64,000 bases of DNA from Bog-532 sp963720945 (GTDB lineage Bacteria > Actinomycetota > Actinomycetes > Streptosporangiales > Streptosporangiaceae): positions 248,001 through 312,000 of the forward strand of contig CAVRHH010000029.1 of NCBI GenBank assembly GCA_963720945.1, written 5' to 3'. Positions within the stretch are counted from its first letter, which is position 1. Every line of letters starts with the position of its first letter. Shown here piece after piece: positions 17,218-25,164 of the stretch. The translations under genes and the position numbers were made by a program. The notes beneath the pieces are model-generated. The model searched no databases, had not been told where the DNA came from, and was given only the letters and a program-made list of their open reading frames with translations.

Positions 17218-18315
17218 ATGGGATATAACCCGTCCGCCGACATTGTGCGGATAGCTGCGGCTGTCGAGAAGGCGCCGTCCGTTTTCAACACACGGCCATG
17301 GACGTTCCGGTTCCCTGGTACTGACCGCATCGAGCTGCGGTTGCCCGCCAACCTGGACGGCGTTGATCCTGCGCACGCACGCGAGTACACCATCAGTTGC
17401 GGCGCTGCCCTGTTAAACCTGCGGCTCGCCATCCGGGTGGCAGGGCATGATCTTGCGGTGTGGTTGATGCCTGACCCCTACCACGACCGCGCGCTGCTTG
17501 CGTCGGTCGAGATCATGACGAGACGGATCAAGAGGCCCACCTTCGACGAGCAGGAACTCTACGAGGCAATCTGGCAACGCCACACGAACCGTTCGCCCTA
17601 CATCCGCCCGGTGCCGCTTCCCCTCATCGTGGCCATGGAACAGGCAGCGGCCAAGGAAGGTGGCTGGCTCCGGCTGCTGCACCCCCGCCAGGCCAGGAAG
17701 TGGATGCGCCTCGCCGCCGAAGTCGACCAAGATCCGGATTTCCGGCCGCCATTCCCGAATTACGTTTCCGCCGCAAATTACGGGCCGCATCCGACGAACC
17801 GTTACCCACCAACCCGGCACGACTTCTGGCGCGACGACGAAACACAGCATTTCAGGCGCAGGCCGCAGCTGATGGCGCTCTCAACGGACGACGACAAGCC
17901 TCTTGACTGGCTCCGTGCGGGCCAGGCCCTGCAGCGCGCCATCCTGACCGGAACCCGGTACTCGGTGTCGGCTCCGTATGGCCTGACCGCGCAGCACCAC
18001 GCTCCGGCCCGGTACGGCGTCCCCGCTCGGCATCACCTACTGACCGGGCACGATGAGCTGGCCTATTACGGCCTGTCGGTGTCGTTCCTGACCCAGCCGC
18101 TCGAGCGTGACGACGTCCGTGCCGAGCCACGCCACTGGCCGTGGCGATGGCGATTCCCAGAACTGCCGGAGATGGTTCTGCGGGTGGGATATGCCGCTGA
18201 CGAACCACCTCCCGCACAGCGCCTGCGGCCGGATATTCGCGATGCGTGGCCTCAGCTACCCGAGCAGCCGTCGCAGCGTACTGTGCTCGTCCCGGACTCA
18301 GAGCCCGGGACTTAA
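17218..18315 (+). CDS. Acg family nitroreductase-like protein
   Basis: 365 residues of the Acg/Rv2032-Rv3131 family: AAAVEKAPSVFNTRPWTFRF (~10-30), ISCGAALLNLRLAIRVAGHD, RHTNRSPYIRPVPLP and a C-terminal WRWRFPELPEMVLRVGYA. The fold is a degenerate nitroreductase, with FMN bound or buried and a lid covering the pocket; mycobacterial members are dormancy-induced. Length is normal. ATG 17218 follows GGGGGG by nine bases. There is an unusual insertion of His/Tyr/Arg/Pro-rich near-repeats (LTAQHHAPARYGVPARHH) in the C-terminal third. Probably regulated through the inverted repeat upstream; no DosR gene is nearby. Confidence 0.82.
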   Translation: MGYNPSADIVRIAAAVEKAPSVFNTRPWTFRFPGTDRIELRLPANLDGVDPAHAREYTISCGAALLNLRLAIRVAGHDLAVWLMPDPYHDRALLASVEIMTRRIKRPTFDEQELYEAIWQRHTNRSPYIRPVPLPLIVAMEQAAAKEGGWLRLLHPRQARKWMRLAAEVDQDPDFRPPFPNYVSAANYGPHPTNRYPPTRHDFWRDDETQHFRRRPQLMALSTDDDKPLDWLRAGQALQRAILTGTRYSVSAPYGLTAQHHAPARYGVPARHHLLTGHDELAYYGLSVSFLTQPLERDDVRAEPRHWPWRWRFPELPEMVLRVGYAADEPPPAQRLRPDIRDAWPQLPEQPSQRTVLVPDSEPGT

Positions 18316-18353
18316 TGGACGGCAGGACACGTCAAACCCGCAGCCCGACACCG

Positions 18354-18434
18354 GGATGCTGCTGGTCGCGGTCTGAGACCGCCCCGGCGGGAGCACGCCT
18401 GATCAACCGGGCGGGAGCACTCCTGATCAACCAG
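18354..18434 (+). repeat. DUF5995 3'-end repeat (copy 2) with a local duplication
   Basis: 18354-18404 repeats 14154-14204, including the GCGGTCTGAGACCGC palindrome, but with no DUF5995 gene in front. The following segment GCGGGAGCAC(G/T)CCTGATCAAC then occurs twice in tandem (18387-18433). It lies between the Acg-like gene and the LuxR gene and may now act as a terminator. Confidence 0.75.
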
Positions 18435-18508
18435 GCACTCCTGGCGCCGCCCGTTCCGGAAACCAGTGACCTTTCTCCAGTATCGAGAATTGCTGTCAGA
18501 ATAGGCCG

Positions 18509-21325
18509 ATGGCGCAGGTTTTGTGCCCGGTCGTGATCGGCAGGGACGCCGAGCTGGAGGCGGTCGACGCGGCGCTGGCGGCCGCGATGACCGGGCACGG
18601 CGGCTGTGTGGTAATCACCGGGGAACCGGGGATCGGCAAGTCGCGGCTGGTGCTGGAGACGGCCGGCCGGGCGGCCAGCCGTGGCATCCGGGTCGTTACT
18701 GGCCGGGCGGTGCCGCAGTCAGCGACCGCTGCGTACCGCCCGCTCACGGATGCGCTCGTGCAGCTCCTCCGGGACCGGGCCGTTCCCGGTGACACGACGA
18801 TGGAGCCCTGGCTGCCCGCGCTGGGCGCGCTGCTGCCGGGGATGGCCGGCCTCGCTCCGGCCAGTGGAACGGCCAGCGGAGAGGTCTCACCGGGGATCCG
18901 CGGTGAGGCGCTGATCCAGCTTCTCCGGCGCCTCGCGCCAGAAGGCCTGGTCATCGTGCTGGAGGACCTGCACTGGGCCGACCCGGACACCGTTGCCCTG
19001 ATGGAGTACCTGGGTGAGCACCTTGATGGCGAGTCGTTGCTGTGCGTACTTACCCTGCGCGCCAACCGGCCGTCGGCCGCACTGGACGTCGCCCGCCGGC
19101 AGCGGGGCCGGCCAGGCGTCCTTCACCTCGGGCTTGACCGGCTCAGCGATGAGGACATGGCGCGCATGGTCCATGCCTGCATCCCGGGAGCAGAGGCGGG
19201 ACTCCTGCGCCGGGTGCAGGCCTCCGCCGAAGGAGTACCGCTGCTGGTGGAAGACCTGCTGGCGTCTCCCGGGCTGCCGGAGTCGTTCACCGAGACGGTC
19301 CGCGACCGCCTGGCCGGGTTCAGCGAACCGCAGCGATCGGTGATCGAGGCCGCTGCCATCCTCGGCCGCCACTTCGACTGGGAACTGCTGCCTGCCGTGA
19401 GCGGCCAGAGTGCGGCCCTGGTGGCGGAGACGCTAGGGCTCGCTGTCGAGCAACTGCTGGTGAGCGCCGACGGCACGGCCTTCCGCTTTCGCCACGCGCT
19501 GACCCGCGAAGCGCTGCTCGATACCATGCTGCCACCCCGCCAGCGGGCCCTGGCCTCGGCGGCGCTCGCCGTTCTTGACGCCGCACACCCGCGCCTGGAA
19601 GGCGGCCTGCGCGAGCTGGCCGTCGACCTGGCGAACCGTGCCGGGGACCGCCGCCGCGCCGGAACGCTGCTGAGCGAATCCGGCGGCCAGGCGCTGGCCT
19701 GGGGGGCGCTGGCCACCGCGATCGGCACCCTGCGGCGTGCCGCTGACCTCCTCGAAGGCACTCCCGAGCGCGAACGGGCGGAACTTCTTCTGGTGGAATC
19801 CCTGGCCCTGGCCGGGAGGGTTGAGGAGGCAGCGGCGGCCGGCGGCCAGCTCATCACCCGGCTCGGGACCGAGGCGGCAGAACTCCGGACGGAGGTCCAC
19901 CTTCGCCTCAGCCAGGCCGCGGTGGCCGCCTCGCGGTGGCAGATGGCACGTCACCATCTCGGCGCCGCCCGGCACCTGGCCGGAACCAGCCCGCCGGCTG
20001 GCGTGCGCGCCCGCATGGGCGTCCTCGATGCCGAGGTCGCCTTCGCCGCCGATGACCTCGATGAGGCCCGGCTTCTCGCCGAGAAAGTCCTCGCCGCCGA
20101 GGACGGTGCTCCGGATGTCCGCTGTCACGCGCTGGAGCTCATCGGCCGGAGCCACCGGCTGCGTGATCTGTCCGCCGCCCGCTCCGCATTCGAGCGCGCG
20201 CTGGTCACCGCGGAGACCGCAGACCTGCCGTTGTGGCGGCTGCGCGCCCTGCACGAGCTGGGCACCATCGACCTGTTTGATCACGCCGGAGTAGAGCGGT
20301 TGTCCGAGGCGCGGCGCGCCGGCGAGCAGATGGGTGCGCTGAGTACCGTGGCTATCCTGGATCTCCAGCTCGCCGCGGGGTTCACCTGCCGCTGGGAACT
20401 GGACACCTGTGATGCCCACGCCCAGGCCGCCGTCGCCGCCGCCGAGCGGCTCGGCCTGAACCAGGTCCGGGCCAAGGCGCTGGCGGTACTGGCCGGCAGC
20501 GCCAGCATGCGCGCCGACGCGGAGCAGGCCGAGTGGTACGCCGCCCGGGCCATCGCGGCCGATCCGGACGACCGGATGCTCGACGGCTTCTGCTGGGCCA
20601 GCCGGGGAGCAGTGGTTCTGCTCGGTGGCGATGCCGCGGCGGCCGCGGAACCCTACGCCCGGGGAATGGCGATCCTGGCCCGCCTTCCGCATGCCGAACC
20701 GGCGGGGCTGCGGGCGCTATGGCCGCTGCTCCTGGCCTCACTTGGTGATCGGCGGGCGGCACGGGCGATCGAGGAGGCCCGCCGGCTGGGCGTCGGCGCC
20801 TTCCGTATGAACCGCAGCCTTATCGGCTATGCCGAGGCGGTTCTGGCCGGGCGAGCCGGGCAGCGGCAGCGGGCAAACGAACTGGCGGCGGCCTGCGACG
20901 CCGGCTTCACGAACTGCGGGGGCTGGGGCGACCTGGCGAGGTTCTGCGCCGCCCCCGCTGCGCTCGCCGGTGGATGGGGCGACCCGCTTCGCTGGCTGGC
21001 CGAGGCCGAGGCCGGATTTGATCGCCGGGAACTGCCCCGCCTGGCCGAGCACTGCCGCGAGCTGCTCAAGGAGTCGCAGCCCAATCCCTGGGTGGCAGCG
21101 GGAATCACCGCCAGAGAGGCGGACGTGCTGCGCCTTGTCGCCGACGGGCTGGCCAACAAGCAGATCGCAGAACTGCTGAAGCTATCTCCACGCACGGTGG
21201 AGAAGCACGTCGAGAGCCTGCTGCGCAAGACCGGCGCTCGCTCCCGGACCGGCCTGGTGGCGGCCGCGTCACCAGCCGGTATCCGCGGCTCCCAGCGGCC
21301 GTCTCCTCCCCCGGCCACTACGTAG
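18509..21325 (+). CDS. LuxR-family ATPase regulator (LAL type)
   Basis: 938 residues. N-terminal AAA/NACHT-like ATPase: Walker A ITGEPGIGKSRLVLE (~35-49), Walker B VIVLEDLHWADPDT (~151-164). A long TPR-like helical middle (~380-850) follows. The C-terminal LuxR HTH reads ITAREADVLRLVADGLANKQ then PRTVEKHVESLLRK (~875-925). Large ATP-binding LuxR regulators bind effectors through the helical domain and activate transcription when ATP-bound. ATG 18509 has no strong ribosome site; the motif positions fit. Downstream cupin/SnoaL genes on the same strand are the nearest candidate targets, 95 bp away. A fragment of another member of this family lies at 32343-32580. Confidence 0.9.
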   Translation: MAQVLCPVVIGRDAELEAVDAALAAAMTGHGGCVVITGEPGIGKSRLVLETAGRAASRGIRVVTGRAVPQSATAAYRPLTDALVQLLRDRAVPGDTTMEPWLPALGALLPGMAGLAPASGTASGEVSPGIRGEALIQLLRRLAPEGLVIVLEDLHWADPDTVALMEYLGEHLDGESLLCVLTLRANRPSAALDVARRQRGRPGVLHLGLDRLSDEDMARMVHACIPGAEAGLLRRVQASAEGVPLLVEDLLASPGLPESFTETVRDRLAGFSEPQRSVIEAAAILGRHFDWELLPAVSGQSAALVAETLGLAVEQLLVSADGTAFRFRHALTREALLDTMLPPRQRALASAALAVLDAAHPRLEGGLRELAVDLANRAGDRRRAGTLLSESGGQALAWGALATAIGTLRRAADLLEGTPERERAELLLVESLALAGRVEEAAAAGGQLITRLGTEAAELRTEVHLRLSQAAVAASRWQMARHHLGAARHLAGTSPPAGVRARMGVLDAEVAFAADDLDEARLLAEKVLAAEDGAPDVRCHALELIGRSHRLRDLSAARSAFERALVTAETADLPLWRLRALHELGTIDLFDHAGVERLSEARRAGEQMGALSTVAILDLQLAAGFTCRWELDTCDAHAQAAVAAAERLGLNQVRAKALAVLAGSASMRADAEQAEWYAARAIAADPDDRMLDGFCWASRGAVVLLGGDAAAAAEPYARGMAILARLPHAEPAGLRALWPLLLASLGDRRAARAIEEARRLGVGAFRMNRSLIGYAEAVLAGRAGQRQRANELAAACDAGFTNCGGWGDLARFCAAPAALAGGWGDPLRWLAEAEAGFDRRELPRLAEHCRELLKESQPNPWVAAGITAREADVLRLVADGLANKQIAELLKLSPRTVEKHVESLLRKTGARSRTGLVAAASPAGIRGSQRPSPPPATT

Positions 21326-21420
21326 TCCCGGCTGGCATCTACGTGTTGTTCCCGATGTGACGGCGGGTGGCCAGCTGGCACCCTGGCCTGGCCAGACAGG
21401 CCAAGGGAAGGCACCACCAG

Positions 21421-21939
21421 ATGCTCGAAGCCGCGAGACTGACCGTGGCGGTCAAGAACATCGACACGCCCGATGAGCGGTGCGCGTTCGACCACGCCTC
21501 GCTCAACGTGGTCAACCTGCCCGGCGTCACGATCGCCCGCACGGTGTATCAGCCCGGCTGGAAGTGGTCGACCGACGTCAAGCCCGTCGTCGGGACGGAG
21601 GCCTGCCAGGCGACCCACCACGGCTACATCATCTCCGGCCGGTTCCACGCCCGCATGGACGACGGCCGCGAATACGACTTTGGCCCGGGTGACGCGCACG
21701 TGTTGTCGCCCGGTCACGACGCCTGGGTGGAGGGCGATGAGCCGTGCGTCGCGCTTGACGTCGCTTTCACCGGGCGTGCCCTAGCCGGGCATGTCGGCCG
21801 CTGCCCCTGCGGGGTTGAGTTCCGGGTCGCCAGCGACGACCAGCTCGGCCTCCTTGTCGCCGCCATCCGCGAGCACGCGCGCGGCTCCCACGGGCAGGAG
21901 CTCACCACCCAGCAGGTGCTCGCCGAGGTGACGGCATGA
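21421..21939 (+). CDS. Cupin domain protein
   Basis: 172 residues. Cupin core: RTVYQPGWKWSTDVKP, TEACQATHHGYIISGRFHARM, REYDFGPGDAHVLSPGHDAWV. Two adjacent His in ATHHGYIISG are where a cupin metal site would sit. A C-terminal extension contains C-P-C (GRCPCGVEF) and a short helix. Start ATG 21421 is preceded by AAGGGAAGG. The stop overlaps the next start as ATGA, so this and the SnoaL-like protein are coupled. The reaction is unknown. A truncated relative remains at 23660-23779 on the other strand. Confidence 0.82.
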   Translation: MLEAARLTVAVKNIDTPDERCAFDHASLNVVNLPGVTIARTVYQPGWKWSTDVKPVVGTEACQATHHGYIISGRFHARMDDGREYDFGPGDAHVLSPGHDAWVEGDEPCVALDVAFTGRALAGHVGRCPCGVEFRVASDDQLGLLVAAIREHARGSHGQELTTQQVLAEVTA

Positions 21940-22415
21940 TCAGCTCCGACCTGGAGGGCACCGGCCTGGAAAGCCGAGCGGCGGGCCGGGCCGCCAGCGC
22001 CGCCATCGACGATGCGGCGGCCGTGCGGGCGGTGATCGAAGCCTATGGCGATCGGCTGGCCGCGGCCGATGTGGCCGGCGTCGTCAGCCAGTTCACCGGC
22101 AACGCCGCCGCCATGCAGCCCGAGCTCGAAACCGTCGTGGGGAGTCAGCAGCTTACGGCCACATACGACGCCGCTTTCGAGAACATGCGCCTGGACTTCA
22201 CGTTCCGCCCCGACGACATCACTGTCCAAGGCGACCTCGCGGTAGTCCGGGCGACAAGCCAGGGGACGATGACGATCCGCGCCACCGGCGAGACGCAACC
22301 AGCTCGTCTCCGGCAGCTGTTCGTTCTGGAACGCGTGGGGGCCGACTGGAAGATCGCGCAGTACATGTACCAGCAGATGCCGGAGCAGTCTGGAGGGGGC
22401 TGCTCCGGCATCTAG
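21936..22415 (+). CDS. SnoaL/NTF2-like protein
   Basis: 159 residues with an NTF2-like fold pattern: DDAAAVRAVIEAYGDRLAAADVAGVVSQFT, AAFENMRLDFTFRPDDITVQGDLAVVRATSQG and LFVLERVGADWKIAQYMY. Related proteins are small ketosteroid-isomerase-like enzymes or stress proteins forming dimers. The gene overlaps the cupin by ATGA (21936-21939), so the two are co-translated. It ends QSGGGCSGI with a single Cys close to the C terminus. Substrate unknown. Confidence 0.8.
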   Translation: MISSDLEGTGLESRAAGRAASAAIDDAAAVRAVIEAYGDRLAAADVAGVVSQFTGNAAAMQPELETVVGSQQLTATYDAAFENMRLDFTFRPDDITVQGDLAVVRATSQGTMTIRATGETQPARLRQLFVLERVGADWKIAQYMYQQMPEQSGGGCSGI

Positions 22416-23039
22416 CGAGGCCGCCACCCGGATTCGGGCACTTTCCGTCGTCCGCTAGCCGTCATGTTGATCTACCTGCCGCACAGGGGCCGTGCAGGTA
22501 GACGTCGGCGTAAGCGGAGCCTTCGGCGTGCCAGCTCTCGGGGTGACCGCCGCTGCTGGCGGTCACGGTCTGGTCAGGCTCGACGTGGAGCCGGGCCGCG
22601 GCGGAGCCTTACGGCACTTCCTCTTCGGCGTCGTCCCGCTTGGAGTACATGGCTGCGTGGTGCTGGCGGGCGCTACAGGCCGCGGGCCTGCCTGGCCGCG
22701 GCCGTCTTGGCTGCTACCTCCTCCAGGTATTGCCGTGCCTGGCCGCCGCCCTGCCGGGCGCGCAAGTATGACACTGGTCGCTGGGTCCGCTGTCGGGCAA
22801 CGCTGTCTATGCGGGCCTTTAGCCCGAAGTTACTTGGCGGTGGCACGCCACTCGCGGCGCTGACCTGGGCCTTCGCGAGCTCAAAGGTCATGTCTTCTGG
22901 CTGCATGTCTGACCAGCACAAACTCCCATCATGGTAGCCGGTCGTGGTCGCGGATTTTCTGTGCAGAAAAACTTTGGTCTCTTCGGCGTTATCGCAGGTC
23001 AGGGCGCAGATATCTACACATAGTGACGGTAACTTCGGT
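22416..23039. other. Intergenic region with only a weak ORF
   Basis: About 620 bp between convergent operons. The only frame with protein-like composition is 22673-22921 on the minus strand. AT content rises after 22930. Confidence 0.5.
22673..22921 (-). CDS. Hypothetical small protein
   Basis: Up to 82 residues, more likely from M at 22906 (MQPEDMTFELAKAQVS). The chain is mixed and basic with plausible helices (KARIDSVARQRTQRPVSYLRA, ARQYLEEVAAKTAAARQ). No family or ribosome site recognised; it may be gene debris. Confidence 0.25.
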   Translation of the reverse strand: MCWSDMQPEDMTFELAKAQVSAASGVPPPSNFGLKARIDSVARQRTQRPVSYLRARQGGGQARQYLEEVAAKTAAARQARGL

Positions 23040-23405
23040 TTAGCCTTTTACGTACGCGATCTTCTCGGTCACCTTGCCGTCTTTGACGGTGAAGACGTCG
23101 ATGCCGCGCACGTGGCCGTCGCCCCAGTCATAGCGCCAGCGCTGCACTACGTGGTCGCCTGCGGTGAATGAATCCTCGACGGTGAAGCGACTCGTCACAT
23201 CGTCGAAGATCGGCTTCCAGGCTATGCCGATGGCGGCACGGCCCACGTGGCGCTGGCCGTCCGGCGCGGGCGAGGTTGCCTCAAACACGCAGTCGTCGCT
23301 GGTCAGGGCTAGGGCCGCGGCGAGATCGTGGGCGCTCCAGGCCGCGTTGAACTCGCGGACGACGGTGGCTGGATCGCCGAGCCTGGGCTGGCTGACGGTC
23401 CTCAT
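23040..23405 (-). CDS. NTF2-like (SnoaL) protein
   Basis: 121 residues, complete NTF2-like domain: DPATVVREFNAAWSAHDLAAALALTSDDCVFEA, FTAGDHVVQRWRYDWGDGHVRGIDVFTVKDGKVTEKIAYVKG. Typical nuclear-transport-factor-2 family polyketide-cyclase-like protein. Its ATG overlaps the DUF1059 stop as ATGA (23402-23405), so it is the second gene of a small operon. Partner to the NTF2-like gene at 21936 in kind but not close in sequence. Confidence 0.82.
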   Translation of the reverse strand: MRTVSQPRLGDPATVVREFNAAWSAHDLAAALALTSDDCVFEATSPAPDGQRHVGRAAIGIAWKPIFDDVTSRFTVEDSFTAGDHVVQRWRYDWGDGHVRGIDVFTVKDGKVTEKIAYVKG

Positions 23406-23596
23406 GCCAGTGCGGGCTCGGCGTCTTGCAGCCCGCCGCGGAGCATCTCGCGAAGCTCGGGGGTGTCCTGGTGGCCGTGCTTGGCGACAGCGTGCGCTGC
23501 CGCGGCGTCGAGGACCTCTTCCTCGCCGCCGGCGATGGTGAGCGTGCAGCCGATCTCGTTGGGTACCTGGCGGCAGTCGATCATCTTTCGGGCCAT
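23402..23596 (-). CDS. DUF1059 family protein
   Basis: 64 residues matching DUF1059: MARKMIDCRQVPNEIGCTL, TIAGGEEEVLDAAAAHAVAKHGH and a TPELREMLRGGL tail. The conserved Cys residues of the domain (C8, C17) are present, which may coordinate metal. ATG 23596 has GGGAGGGAG upstream. It leads the operon with the NTF2-like gene. The nearest regulator is the divergent TetR gene at 23891 with two operators between. Confidence 0.85.
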   Translation of the reverse strand: MARKMIDCRQVPNEIGCTLTIAGGEEEVLDAAAAHAVAKHGHQDTPELREMLRGGLQDAEPALA

Positions 23597-23659
23597 GACG
23601 GTCTCCCTCCCTTGAGCCGGGACCGATCCCGGCTGTGTTGCTGACTTGCGTGCGTCTGG

Positions 23660-23779
23660 CTACCTGGCGTAGTTGCCCGCGCCGGACCAGTCGATGGTGA
23701 CGACGGGCTCGCCGCCGACGACCCAGGCATCGTGGCCGCTGGGCAGTGCGGTTATGTCTCGGGGACCGGCGGTGAACTG
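23660..23779 (-). pseudogene. Cupin C-terminal fragment
   Basis: A 39-codon tail: FTAGPRDITALPSGHDAWVV, then EPVVTIDWSGAGNYAR, followed by TAG. This is the last strand pair of a small cupin (compare SPGHDAWVEGDEPCVAL in the gene at 21421). In-frame TAA at 23780-23782 cuts it from any start. It sits between the TetR operators and DUF1059 and was presumably the first gene of that operon. Confidence 0.55.
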
Positions 23780-23822
23780 TTAGTCCATATCGCCCTCGGC
23801 GCTGCGCGGTGGCACCGGTACA

Positions 23823-23865
23823 CTTACTTATCGATAGGTAAGAGTCTGACTTACTGGTAGGTCAG
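23823..23865 (+). promoter_or_regulatory. Two palindromic TetR operators
   Basis: CTTACTTATCGATAGGTAAG (23823-23842) and CTGACTTACTGGTAGGTCAG (23846-23865), both 20-bp imperfect palindromes with TTAC cores, centres 23 bp apart. They lie 26 bp upstream of the TetR start and face the DUF1059 operon, so both directions are probably repressed. Confidence 0.7.
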
Positions 23866-23890
23866 GCGTCAAGGACTGCGAAGGGATCTA

Positions 23891-24532
23891 ATGGCTGCTG
23901 GGCGCGGGCGCGATGATGCGGGCACGGCCGCGCGGATCCTGGACGTGGCCGAGCATCTGGTGCAGGTCCGCGGGTTCAACGGGTTCAGCTACGCCGATAT
24001 CGCAGCCGAGCTGCAGATCACCAAGGCCGCCCTGCACTACCACTTCGCCAGCAAGGCCGACCTCGGTGAGGCGCTCATCTCCCGCTATGCCAGCCGGTTC
24101 GCGGAAGCGCTGGCTGAGGTCGGCACCGCCGGCGGTGCCGCGAGCGCCAAGCTGGCCGGCTACGCGGGCCTGTACCTGCAGGTGCTGCGCAACCGCAAGA
24201 TGTGCTTGTGCGGCATGCTCGCCGCGGAGTACCAGACCCTCCCGCAGCCGATGCAGGACGCCGTAATCACGTTCTTCGACGAGAACGAGAGCTGGCTGGA
24301 GAGCGTCCTGGAGCAGGGCCGGGCCGACGGCAGCCTGCGCCTTGCCGGCTCCGCGCGGGACACCGCCCGCATGATCGTAGGGGGCCTGGAAGGGGCGATG
24401 CTCATCGCCCGCCCCTACGGTGATGTCGCGCGCTTCCAGGCCGTCGTGGCCAACCTGCTGGCCGGCCTGACACCCGCAACCGGCACGCCGGGCCTGACCG
24501 GCCTGGACCCAGCCACGGCCCAGCCAGCCTAA
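23891..24532 (+). CDS. TetR family repressor
   Basis: 213 residues. N-terminal HTH: AARILDVAEHLVQVRGFNGFSYADIAAEL, ITKAALHYHFASKADLGEALI. The C-terminal ligand domain contains LQVLRNRKMCLCGMLAAEYQTLP, typical of the TetR_C group with a Cys-containing pocket. It likely binds the two palindromes upstream and controls itself and the divergent DUF1059/NTF2-like operon. ATG 23891. The C terminus is a low-complexity Thr/Pro tail. Length and motifs are normal. Confidence 0.9.
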   Translation: MAAGRGRDDAGTAARILDVAEHLVQVRGFNGFSYADIAAELQITKAALHYHFASKADLGEALISRYASRFAEALAEVGTAGGAASAKLAGYAGLYLQVLRNRKMCLCGMLAAEYQTLPQPMQDAVITFFDENESWLESVLEQGRADGSLRLAGSARDTARMIVGGLEGAMLIARPYGDVARFQAVVANLLAGLTPATGTPGLTGLDPATAQPA

Positions 24533-24562
24533 CCTCACGACTCCAGCCGCTGCCGCTTCAAC

Positions 24563-24634
24563 ACCAGGCCCCGTATGCGGGCTGCCACCAGGCCCCGTAT
24601 GCGGGCTGCCACCAGGCCCCGTATGCGGCCTGCG
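24563..24634 (+). repeat. Three tandem 24-bp repeats
   Basis: Units from 24563, 24587 and 24611, each with ACCAGGCCCCGTATGCGG; the last diverges in its final bases. Located 30 bp after the TetR stop. The inner GCCCCGTATGCGGGC is nearly palindromic, so the array may act as several weak terminators. Confidence 0.85.
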
Positions 24635-25164
24635 CACAACGATTGCGGCCAGTCGCCGCACCGACGCCAGGGTTCACTTCTCCATGATCGGGCGGGCACG
24701 GCGCCGAGATCGCCATGGCGGGAATGCCGTGGGTCCGCCGCCCCTCAGCGTGATGACAGCGACTTCGGCACTTCAGTGATGCGCGGCACGGCCTCGTTGC
24801 CGCGGCCGGCCCGGGTGGCGCAGGGTGGCGGCGCAGGTTGCCAGTGATCACGCGCAGGGCCACGGCGGGGCGCAGTAGCCGGGCGGGCGGGTCGAGCAGC
24901 CGGTCACGTACGCCGCCGCCTGGCCCAGGATGCGGCGCTAGCTGGCTCGCCCGTCAGTCTCAGGGACCTGGCTCGTTTCACTGACGTCTTTTGCTGGCCT
25001 GGCTGATCCGGACGTCATGTCACGGGCCTGGCAGTGAGGCCTGGCTGATCGACAAGTCCGCGCTCGTCCGCCTCGCCGCCTGCCCAGACGCCGCTGAATG
25101 GGCGACGCCGATCGAACGTGGGCGGCGCCTGGTGGCTGTCCGGGCTGGCTTGTTTATGCGTCTG
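24635..25164. other. Intergenic region, nothing supported
   Basis: GC-rich with no frame resembling protein in composition or motif on either strand. The region runs to the 3' end of the DUF222-HNH gene. Confidence 0.5.
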
